A stretch of 7,165 bases of DNA from the NCBI GenBank assembly GCA_026713405.1, contig JAPOON010000758.1, positions 1-7,165 on the forward strand, written 5' to 3'. Of the stretch, positions 1-5,289 are shown in pieces (the first letter of the stretch is position 1; each line of letters begins with the position of its first letter). This DNA comes from Gammaproteobacteria bacterium. GTDB lineage: Bacteria > Pseudomonadota > Gammaproteobacteria > Pseudomonadales > Azotimanducaceae_A. The translations under genes and the position numbers were made by a program. The notes beneath the pieces are model-generated. The model was given only the letters and a program-made list of their open reading frames with translations, was not told the DNA's origin and did no database searches.

Positions 1-616
1 CGCCGCCGTCGTCGGAGCGAAATACCCCGGCATTGCCTTCTACCCTGTCCGCTTCACCCCAGAGGCGCCCGTAACCGGTGGACGCAAACAGGGTTTCCGG
101 CTTCGCCGGGTGCGCGAACAGCATGTGCATGTCGGGGTTGTCGCCGGGCAGGACCACCGACCAGGTCTCGCCCGCGTCCGCGGACAGGGCGAGGCCGCCA
201 ACCTCGACGCCGACGATGATGCGCGCGCCGGCGACGACCAGGGCGCGAGCCCGGGCCTCGATCGGGGGATCCAGGGGAATGCGCCAGCCGCCTTCGTCCG
301 CCAGGCGCGCGAGGGAGGCGACTTCCGTCCAGGTGTGGCCGTTGTCTTCGCTTCTGAAAAGCCCGGTGGGCGCCGTTGCGGCGTAGAACGTGCCGCTGCC
401 GTTGTCGCGGACCTGCCACACTTGCCTGCCTTCCAGACCCGCGGCTGCCCAGGTGCGGCCGCAATCGTCCGAGGTGTACAGGCCTTCATCGGTACCGGCG
501 AAGCAGCGCCCGCGGATGGTCACCAGTTCCCGGACGGCGCGGCTCCACAGGACCTGCTTCGTTGCGCCGCCTGAAACGGCAAAGACACCCTTGCTTGTTC
601 CTGCTCGGAATTCCAT
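1..616 (-). CDS. BNR/sialidase-like repeat protein (5' part, cut by window edge)
   Basis: An open frame starts at the ATG at 616 and stays open for 205 codons to the left edge, so the C-terminal part is missing. GGGGAGAGG lies just upstream of the ATG and works as a Shine-Dalgarno sequence. The product carries BNR/Asp-box motifs (S-x-D-x-G-x-T-W): SDDCGRTW at residues 49-56, SEDNGHTW at 89-96, SADAGETW at 145-152, and a fourth beginning as SDDGG at 201. These mark beta-propeller blades of the sialidase, Ycf48 and photosystem-assembly-factor type. Several blades open with a glycine-rich strand such as FAGTDEGLYTS. No signal peptide or membrane segment is visible, so the protein is probably cytoplasmic. 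The motif alone does not show an enzyme activity, and many such proteins are of unknown function. It lies 117 bases downstream of smpB on the same strand and might be co-transcribed with it. The fold assignment is fairly safe; the function is unknown. Confidence 0.8.
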   Translation of the reverse strand, partial: MEFRAGTSKGVFAVSGGATKQVLWSRAVRELVTIRGRCFAGTDEGLYTSDDCGRTWAAAGLEGRQVWQVRDNGSGTFYAATAPTGLFRSEDNGHTWTEVASLARLADEGGWRIPLDPPIEARARALVVAGARIIVGVEVGGLALSADAGETWSVVLPGDNPDMHMLFAHPAKPETLFASTGYGRLWGEADRVEGNAGVFRSDDGG

Positions 617-718
617 GCCTCTCCCCGCGTCGATCCCGGATTAAGTCTACATCAGTGCATCCGTCTTGAGGGGACTGCGGCTGCGGGCAATGCTTGCGGA
701 TGGATTGCCGGGTATCTT

Positions 719-732
719 TCCGAGTTTTCGGA
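719..732 (-). terminator. Small hairpin just after smpB stop
   Basis: TCCGA (719-723) and TCGGA (728-732) form a 5-bp perfect stem with a 4-base loop, starting two bases beyond the smpB stop codon. No T-run follows on the minus strand, so it is not a typical intrinsic terminator. It could protect the 3' end of the message or mark a weak boundary before the BNR-repeat gene. A second inverted pair, GGCAAT (686-691) and ATTGCC (704-709), lies a little further downstream. Confidence 0.25.
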
Positions 733-733
733 G

Positions 734-1231
734 TCAGTCTTCCCGGGAGCTCTTCAGCAGCCGTTCCTTCTGTCGCGCCCATTCCCGGTCCTTCAGGGCG
801 GCGCGCTTGTCGTGCCGCTTCCTGCCCTTGCCAAGCGCGATTTCACACTTGACCCGGTTGTTCTTCCAGTAGAGGGCGGTGGCGATGCAGGCATAGCCCC
901 TGGTCTGGGTGGCCGTGAAGATCCTGGCCAGCTCACGGCCGTGCAGCAGCAGCTTGCGGGTGCGTGCCGGGTCCGGCGAGACGTGGGACGAGGCGCTTGC
1001 CAGGGGCGCTATCCGGGCGCCGAACAGCCAGGCCTCGCCGTCCTTGAGCAGAACGTAGCTCTCGAGAATCTGTGCCGTGCCGGCGCGCAGGCTCTTGACC
1101 TCCCAGCCTTCGAGCACCAGCCCGGCTTCGAAGCGATCTTCCAGGGCGTAGTCGTGGGACGCCCGCCGGTTCCGCGCGATGACCCGGCGAGCGGTTGCCT
1201 TGCCCGGTTTCGCGGCTGCTTGAGTGCTCAT
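734..1231 (-). CDS. smpB: SsrA-binding protein SmpB (trans-translation)
   Basis: SmpB binds tmRNA (SsrA) and brings it to stalled ribosomes, where trans-translation releases the ribosome and tags the incomplete peptide for degradation. From the ATG at 1231 the protein has 165 residues, the usual size, and it aligns with E. coli SmpB from near the start (KPGKAT against KPGSAT). Hallmarks are [10 protein letters not shown] at residues 42-51, the [14 protein letters not shown] strand pair, the [12 protein letters not shown] segment, YWKN, and the basic C-terminal tail (about 135-165, with KGRKRHDKR) that enters the decoding channel. An in-frame ATG at 1303 would add 24 residues ([12 protein letters not shown]...), and neither ATG has a clear Shine-Dalgarno sequence. 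I chose 1231 because of family length. A perfect TATAAT -10 box upstream (1324-1329) would serve either start. The gene is divergent from the symporter gene, as smpB is from ratA in E. coli. Confidence 0.96.
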   Translation of the reverse strand: MSTQAAAKPGKATARRVIARNRRASHDYALEDRFEAGLVLEGWEVKSLRAGTAQILESYVLLKDGEAWLFGARIAPLASASSHVSPDPARTRKLLLHGRELARIFTATQTRGYACIATALYWKNNRVKCEIALGKGRKRHDKRAALKDREWARQKERLLKSSRED

Positions 1232-1323
1232 CGGGACCGGCCGGGCGGGGCGGGCCGCAACCTGGTGCACCCGGTATTCGAGGTTGCCACTGTGAGTGCT
1301 CATCCAATTGGCGGCGCGCGCCG

Positions 1324-1329
1324 ATTATA
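1324..1329 (-). promoter_or_regulatory. Candidate smpB promoter -10 box (TATAAT)
   Basis: The minus strand reads a perfect TATAAT at 1329-1324. No good -35 hexamer lies 16-18 bases upstream (the N17 position reads GGAAGC), so an activator or another contact may be needed, or the match is by chance. Transcription would start near 1317. That leaves a leader of about 14 bases for the ATG at 1303 or about 86 bases for the preferred ATG at 1231. Two palindromes, GGCGCGCGCC (1313-1322) and CCAATTGG (1304-1311), lie directly downstream of the box. Confidence 0.4.
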
Positions 1330-1404
1330 GCCCGCCCCGCTTGTGGGCTTCCCGGCTTTTGCGCGAAAATGCCGTTGCCCTCCATCCGCTGCGCGGAGCC
1401 TGTC

Positions 1405-2793
1405 ATGGCATTCAGTTCAGAATCTCGACACGGAATGTGGTCAAGCCGCTGGCTGTTCGTGCTGGCCGCTGCCGGTTCCGCGGTGGGGCTGGGCAATATC
1501 TGGAAGTTTCCCTATATCGCCGGGGAGAACGGCGGCGGCGCCTTCGTACTCGTTTATCTCGTCTGTGTGGCACTGGTCGGCGTGCCGATCATGATCGCCG
1601 AGGTGCTGATCGGGCGGGAGGGGCGGCAGAGCCCGATCAACACCATGCGCTTTCTCACCCAGCAGCACCACAAGCGGCCCACCTGGGTATTGATCGGCTG
1701 GATGGGGGTGCTGGCGGGCTTTCTGATCCTGTCGTACTACGCGGTCATCGCCGGCTGGGCGATCTACTACATCCTGCGCATGGCCGACGGCACCTTCGTC
1801 GGGGTGTCCGCGGAATACGCCAACCAGGCATTCAACGAGTTTCTGGCAAACCCCTGGCAGATGTTGCTGTGGCACACGCTGTTCATGGTGGTGACTGTCA
1901 TCATCGTCGGCCGCGGGGTCATCAAGGGGTTGGAAACCGCCATCCGCTGGTTCATGCCGCTGCTGTTCGTCCTGCTGCTGGTGCTGCTCGGCTATGGAGT
2001 GACCAGCGGGGGGTTCGCCCAGGGGGTGGATTTCATGTTCCGCTTCGAGTGGGGGTCCGTTACCGGAGAAGCGTTCCTGATCGCCATGGGGCAGGCATTT
2101 TTCACCCTGAGCGTGGGCATGGGCGCGATCATGGCCTATGGCGCCTACGTACCGAGTTCGGCCTCCATCACCGGCACGGTGGTCACCATCGCCGCCCTGG
2201 ACACGGTAGTGGCCGTGGCGGCAGGGCTCGCCATCTTCCCCATCGTGTTCGCCAACGGGCTGGAGCCGGGACAGGGCCCGGGCCTGATGTTCGTGACCAT
2301 TCCGCTGGCGTTCGGGAACCTGCCGCTGGGCGCGCTGTTCGGGACGATTTTCTTTCTGCTGGTCAGCTTCGCGGCCATCACCTCGGCCATTTCCATCACG
2401 GAGCCGGCCCTGGCCTACCTGGTCGAGGAATACAACGCGAAACGTTCGCGGGTTGCGCTCACCCTTTGCGGCTTCTGCTGGTTCCTCGGTATCGGCACCG
2501 TGCTGTCCTTCAACGAGTGGTCGGACTTCCACGTGGTAGGGGACCTGACCATCTTTGCTTTCGTCGATTACGTCTCGCAGAACATCATGCTGCCGCTGGG
2601 CGGGCTGTTCATCATACTGTTCGCGGCCTATGCACTGCCGAAGGCGGTGGTTCAGAGCCAGTTGCGGCTCAGCAACAGGGCGCAGGAGCTGCTCTGGCGC
2701 ATCCTGGCCCGCGTGGTGGCGCCGCTGGGTGTCCTTGCGGTTTTCCTGGTGACCATCGTCGGTTTCGACACGCTCAAGGGCTGGCTCTCCTGA
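1405..2793 (+). CDS. Sodium-dependent NSS/SNF-family symporter (probable amino-acid transporter)
   Basis: This is an inner-membrane Na+-coupled transporter of the neurotransmitter:sodium symporter family; bacterial members such as LeuT, MhsT and Tyt1 import amino acids. The ATG at 1405 has GGAG six bases upstream (1395-1398) and gives 462 residues, close to MhsT. I count about 11 hydrophobic helices, as in MhsT and Tyt1. TM1 carries the family signature GSAVGLGNIWKFPYIAGENGGG, split here as GSAVGLGN then IWKFPYIAGENGGG (residues 24-45). N31 aligns with LeuT Asn27, a sodium ligand. TM6 has GQAFFTLSVG (229-238), matching the unwound substrate-binding region of LeuT. T326 and S327 in TM8 match LeuT Thr354/Ser355 of the Na2 site. 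TM7 has Asp266 where LeuT has Asn286, which I recall being shared with chloride-independent MhsT-type carriers. The substrate cannot be read from sequence; hydrophobic or aromatic amino acids are a guess. Its stop is 3 bases before the ratA start, so the two are probably co-transcribed. Confidence 0.93.
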   Translation: MAFSSESRHGMWSSRWLFVLAAAGSAVGLGNIWKFPYIAGENGGGAFVLVYLVCVALVGVPIMIAEVLIGREGRQSPINTMRFLTQQHHKRPTWVLIGWMGVLAGFLILSYYAVIAGWAIYYILRMADGTFVGVSAEYANQAFNEFLANPWQMLLWHTLFMVVTVIIVGRGVIKGLETAIRWFMPLLFVLLLVLLGYGVTSGGFAQGVDFMFRFEWGSVTGEAFLIAMGQAFFTLSVGMGAIMAYGAYVPSSASITGTVVTIAALDTVVAVAAGLAIFPIVFANGLEPGQGPGLMFVTIPLAFGNLPLGALFGTIFFLLVSFAAITSAISITEPALAYLVEEYNAKRSRVALTLCGFCWFLGIGTVLSFNEWSDFHVVGDLTIFAFVDYVSQNIMLPLGGLFIILFAAYALPKAVVQSQLRLSNRAQELLWRILARVVAPLGVLAVFLVTIVGFDTLKGWLS

Positions 2794-2796
2794 CCC

Positions 2797-3240
2797 GTGC
2801 CGGAACTGCACCGCTCCGCGCTCCTGCCGATGGCCGTGGAGGATGTCTATGAGATCGTCGCCGATGTGGCCAGCTATCCCGAGTTTCTGCCCTGGTGCAG
2901 AAGCGCGGCGATGCTGGTCAGCGAACCGCACCGGTTTGTCGCGACACTGACGGTCGAAGGCAAGGGGTTCACCGAAAAGTTCACCACCGCCGCGGCCCTG
3001 GAGCCACCCTTTTCGATACGCCTCAGCCTGGTGGAGGGGCCGTTCCGGCAGTTCGACGGTGAGTGGCGGCTCTCCAGGCTCGGCGACAATCAGGGCTGCA
3101 AGGTGGAACTGATGCTGCGCTTCCGCTTCCGCGGCTCGAAGACCGTTCTCGCCAAGGCCTTTGCGGGGGTGTTCTCCCGCGCGGCAGACTCCATGGTGGA
3201 TGCCTTCTGCCGCCGTGCCCACGACAAGCTGGACGGCTGA
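2797..3240 (+). CDS. ratA: RatA family START/Coq10-like protein
   Basis: The product has 147 residues and aligns end to end with E. coli RatA (YfjG): MPELHRSALLP against MPQISRTALVP, then VADVASYPEFLPWC (residues 21-34), GPFRQFDGEWRL near the middle, and FAGVFSRAADSMVDAF toward the C terminus. The family has the START/polyketide-cyclase helix-grip fold with a hydrophobic cavity and is related to mitochondrial Coq10, a coenzyme Q-binding protein. E. coli RatA has been reported to bind 50S subunits and block 70S formation, hence its label as a toxin; a ubiquinone-related role is also possible. The start is GTG at 2797, fixed by alignment with the family N terminus. No clear Shine-Dalgarno sequence precedes it. 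It begins 3 bases after the symporter stop, so translational coupling is likely. The rnfH gene follows 5 bases after its stop. Confidence 0.92.
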   Translation: MPELHRSALLPMAVEDVYEIVADVASYPEFLPWCRSAAMLVSEPHRFVATLTVEGKGFTEKFTTAAALEPPFSIRLSLVEGPFRQFDGEWRLSRLGDNQGCKVELMLRFRFRGSKTVLAKAFAGVFSRAADSMVDAFCRRAHDKLDG

Positions 3241-3245
3241 CGGCC

Positions 3246-3509
3246 ATGCGGGTGGAAGTCGCCTACGGCACGGCGGAGGGGCAGACGTTGATCGCCCTGG
3301 AGGTCGAGGAAGGCTCGACCGTGGCGCAGGCAGTCCGGGCAGCCGCGGCGATGCCGGCTTTTGCGGGGTTGCCGCTGGAGTCGATGCCGGTGGGCATATT
3401 CGGCCGCCCCGTTGCCCGGGAGGCGGTTCTCGGGCCGGGTGACCGGGTGGAGCTGTATCGGCCCCTGGCGATGGATCCGAAGGAGGCGCGCCGCCGCCGG
3501 GCTCGCTGA
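3246..3509 (+). CDS. rnfH: RnfH family ubiquitin-like protein (RatB)
   Basis: This is an 87-residue beta-grasp (ubiquitin/ThiS-like fold) protein. It matches E. coli RnfH/RatB in VEVAYGTAEGQ at the N terminus, VGIFGRPV in the middle (residues 49-56), and the conserved GDRVELYRPLAMDPKEARRRRA ending, here from about residue 65 onward. The ATG at 3246 follows the ratA stop by 5 bases, and the ratA-rnfH pair is conserved across gammaproteobacteria. The name comes from linkage to rnf operons in some bacteria; the biochemical role is unsettled. It was proposed as the antitoxin partner of RatA in E. coli, but to my knowledge antitoxin activity was not shown. The end is Arg-rich, as in relatives. It is the last gene of the plus-strand run and faces bamE with 76 bases between the stop codons. 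Confidence 0.92.
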   Translation: MRVEVAYGTAEGQTLIALEVEEGSTVAQAVRAAAAMPAFAGLPLESMPVGIFGRPVAREAVLGPGDRVELYRPLAMDPKEARRRRAR

Positions 3510-3518
3510 TGCGCATCG

Positions 3519-3538
3519 GGCCAGTGGCGAACCTGGCC
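3519..3538. terminator. Inverted repeat between convergent rnfH and bamE
   Basis: GGCCAG (3519-3524) and CTGGCC (3533-3538) form a perfect 6-bp stem around an 8-base loop, ten bases past the rnfH stop. The rest of the 76-base gap is very rich in G and C, with further CCCG/CGGG pairings (3541-3580). No T-run follows on either strand, so this would be a weak or factor-assisted terminator. The convergent position is where termination signals are expected, which is the main reason to list it. Confidence 0.35.
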
Positions 3539-3585
3539 AGGCCGCCCCCCTCCCGGTTGTGCGGTCGGGCCGGGTGGCCGGCACG

Positions 3586-3999
3586 TCAGCCTTCGGCGGT
3601 CGCCATTTCTTCTGCTTCTTCGGGCTGCTCGCTGCTCGGGATGTAATCGCCGGTGAAGTAGGCGAGCGTGTCTTCCTCGAAGTGCAGGCTGATGCGTTTT
3701 TCCTGTTCGAAAATGCCGGGCACTTCGAGCGTGTAGATATAGTCCCAGCGGTCCTGGTCAAAGGTATTGCGAACAATGGGCTCGCCCATGATGTAGGCCA
3801 CCTGCGCGCGCGTCATGCCGGGCTTCAGGCTGTCGATCATCTCCTGGGTTATGACGTTGCCCTGCTGTACCGTGATCTTGTGCACCCTGGGCATCCCGAA
3901 CTTCGGCAGCTTGAACTTCGGCATCTTCGGCATGGACGTGGAGCACCCGGCCAGCAGTACGGCGGCGGCAATGAGCAGGATGGCGGCGCGCAGCGTCAT
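3586..3999 (-). CDS. bamE: Outer membrane assembly lipoprotein BamE (SmpA)
   Basis: BamE is a small lipoprotein of the BAM complex that inserts beta-barrel proteins into the outer membrane; it works with BamD and stabilises BamA. The 137-residue product begins with a lipoprotein signal peptide (MTLRAAILLIAAAVLLAGC). The lipobox is LAGC, with the lipidated Cys at 19 and Ser at +2, which fits outer-membrane sorting. The BamE domain starts near residue 40: VQQGNVITQEMIDSLKPGMTRAQVAYIMGEP (from residue 44) matches the QGNYLT...VGMTQQQVAYALGTP region of E. coli BamE. Between Cys19 and the domain is a Lys/Pro linker, MPKMPKFKLPKFGMPR (23-38). An acidic tail (EEAEE) ends the protein. It is longer than E. 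coli BamE (113 residues), mainly through linker and tail. The ATG at 3999 has GAGGGG eight bases upstream. A more upstream in-frame ATG at 4086 is rejected because it would precede the promoter and bury the signal peptide. Confidence 0.94.
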   Translation of the reverse strand: MTLRAAILLIAAAVLLAGCSTSMPKMPKFKLPKFGMPRVHKITVQQGNVITQEMIDSLKPGMTRAQVAYIMGEPIVRNTFDQDRWDYIYTLEVPGIFEQEKRISLHFEEDTLAYFTGDYIPSSEQPEEAEEMATAEG

Positions 4000-4026
4000 C
4001 GGGTCGACCCCTCGAAACGGGATTGC

Positions 4027-4055
4027 ATGGTAGCGGGTCGCGTCGGGACCGGCAA
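4027..4055 (-). promoter_or_regulatory. Sigma-70 promoter for bamE
   Basis: Reading the minus strand, TTGCCG (4055-4050) and TACCAT (4032-4027) are separated by exactly 17 bases, giving 4 of 6 matches to each consensus hexamer. Transcription would begin near 4020, leaving a leader of about 20 bases that contains the GAGGGG ribosome-binding site. This supports independent expression of bamE even though hrcA lies upstream on the same strand, and it supports the ATG at 3999 as the start. Confidence 0.6.
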
Positions 4056-4095
4056 AGTGCTGACGATGCAGGCTTCCGTGGGACAACCGCCTGCG

Positions 4096-4134
4096 AACTC
4101 TTTCCCGAGAGTTGGTGTTGTTCCGTTCACAACA
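4096..4134. terminator. Two adjacent small hairpins between hrcA and bamE
   Basis: Two perfect 6-bp inverted repeats lie two bases apart: AACTCT (4096-4101) with AGAGTT (4108-4113), loop 6; and TGTTGT (4116-4121) with ACAACA (4129-4134), loop 7. They follow the hrcA stop by about 50 bases and precede the bamE promoter. They could end or slow hrcA transcription, or be protein-binding sites upstream of the bamE -35 box. No T-run is seen, so classical termination is uncertain. Confidence 0.3.
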
Positions 4135-4185
4135 GTGTTCCGGCGGGCGGGGTTGGGAGCTTCCGGACGCGGTTCAGGCACGGGT

Positions 4186-5220
4186 TCAGGGGTGTCGCAG
4201 GGCGTTGCCCAGCATGCGGGCGGTCATGTCCACTACCGGTATGACTCGCTGATAGGCCATGCGCGTGGGGCCGACCACCCCGAGTACGCCGGCGATACGG
4301 CCGTTCACCGTGTAGGACGAGGTCACCAGGCTCAACTCGTCCAGAACGCGGTAGCCCGACTCCTCGCCGATGTAGAGCTGGATGCCGTGGGTGTTCAGGC
4401 TCTGGTCGAGCAGGTGGAGGATGGTGCCCTTGCGCGAAAACGCCTCGAAAAGGCTTCTCACCGTCTCGGTGTCCTCGCTCATGTCGAGCAGCTTCGACTC
4501 GCCGGAGACCACGAAACCGGGTTCTTCCGACGTGTCGGGCTCGAACGCCTGGGAGGCGAGGTCGAGGGCGGCCTGCAGAAGCCGGTCCATGCGGTCCTTG
4601 TCGCGCTGCATGCTGTCCAGCAGTTCCTGCCGGATTTCCACCAGCGACAGGCCGCCGAACTCCCGGTTGAGAAAGTTCGATGCCTGCAACAGGTCGTTAT
4701 CGTCGTAGCGCTTGTCGACGTGGATGACCCGGTTCTGCACTTCCCGGTCGTTGTACACCAGGATGACCAGCACCCGGTCGCCATCCAGGTTGAGGAATTC
4801 AACGTGTCGCAGCGCCTGGGCGTCCCGGCGCGGCAGGGTGACGACGCCCGTCATCTCGGTCACCAGGGCCAGCAGTTTCGATGCCGACTCCACGAGTTGC
4901 GACGGCGCCATGTCGGAACTGAGCTGCGTTTCGAGGTTGTGGACGCCTGCTTCGTCCAGGGGTTCGACGGACAGCAGGCTGTCGACGAAGAAACGCAGCC
5001 CCTGGCTGGTGGGAATCTTGCCCGCGGACGTATGCGGAGACTTCACCAGTCCCCGCCCTTCGAGGCGGGCCATGATATTGCGCACGGTGGCCGCGCTGAC
5101 GTGCACGCTGGGTTGCTGCGCCAGCGCCTTTGACGCCACCGGCCTGCCGTCGTCGATGTAGCACTCCACCAGCAACTTGAAGAGTTGCTCGGTGCGGTCG
5201 TCTGCCTGTTCTCTCGCCAT
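4186..5220 (-). CDS. hrcA: Heat-inducible transcription repressor HrcA
   Basis: HrcA represses heat-shock chaperone operons (groESL, dnaK) by binding the CIRCE inverted repeat; GroEL keeps it active and heat releases it. The product has 344 residues, the normal size. The N-terminal winged-helix domain (about 1-83) has the family pattern LFKLLVECYIDDGRPVASKAL, here from residue 13, then VSAATVRNIMARLEGRGLV (41-59), then the strongly conserved SPHTSAGKIPTSQGLRFFVDSLL (from 61). The middle and C-terminal parts show the GAF-like core and the family ending VVGPTRMAYQRVIPVVDMTA. The ATG at 5220 fits the family N terminus (MAREQADDRTEQL), although no good Shine-Dalgarno sequence precedes it. The frame is open far upstream, but that DNA is recN on the other strand. 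The gene is divergent from recN, with bamE downstream. Chaperone targets are not in the window. Confidence 0.95.
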   Translation of the reverse strand: MAREQADDRTEQLFKLLVECYIDDGRPVASKALAQQPSVHVSAATVRNIMARLEGRGLVKSPHTSAGKIPTSQGLRFFVDSLLSVEPLDEAGVHNLETQLSSDMAPSQLVESASKLLALVTEMTGVVTLPRRDAQALRHVEFLNLDGDRVLVILVYNDREVQNRVIHVDKRYDDNDLLQASNFLNREFGGLSLVEIRQELLDSMQRDKDRMDRLLQAALDLASQAFEPDTSEEPGFVVSGESKLLDMSEDTETVRSLFEAFSRKGTILHLLDQSLNTHGIQLYIGEESGYRVLDELSLVTSSYTVNGRIAGVLGVVGPTRMAYQRVIPVVDMTARMLGNALRHP

Positions 5221-5257
5221 GGCGCTGTTGCCGGGGGCAATTGCAATTCGTTCGAGT

Positions 5258-5285
5258 ACTATGTGATTTTTCCATCGATCGTCAA
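5258..5285 (-). promoter_or_regulatory. Sigma-70-like promoter for hrcA, in the hrcA/recN divergent region
   Basis: On the minus strand, TTGACG (5285-5280, 5 of 6 to consensus) and CATAGT (5263-5258, 4 of 6) are 16 bases apart. Transcription would start near 5251, about 30 bases before the hrcA ATG. On the plus strand, TACTAT (5257-5262) overlaps this -10 and could be the -10 for recN, but I see no convincing -35 for it. The shared region is only 69 bases, so the two promoters may compete. Confidence 0.5.
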
Positions 5286-5289
5286 GTCT

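Noticed and set aside
1221..1303. GAGTGCTCA at two places near the smpB start as CIRCE half-sites
   Set aside because: The copies are direct, not inverted, and 72 bases apart; CIRCE needs inverted halves with a 9-base spacer. They are better explained by the duplicated start context.
1441..3516. A 691-codon open frame on the minus strand across the symporter, ratA and rnfH
   Set aside because: It is antisense to three clear genes. Its product is low-complexity and rich in His, Arg, Gln, Gly and Pro, as expected from the complement of GC-rich codons, and it has no family motif.
4000..4086. Earlier ATG at 4086 for bamE
   Set aside because: It would place 29 residues before the lipoprotein signal peptide and start upstream of a good TTGCCG-N17-TACCAT promoter.
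3361..5133. A 590-codon open frame on the plus strand across bamE and hrcA
   Set aside because: It is antisense to bamE and hrcA, both well supported by family motifs, and it crosses the bamE promoter. The composition is that of a GC-rich shadow frame.
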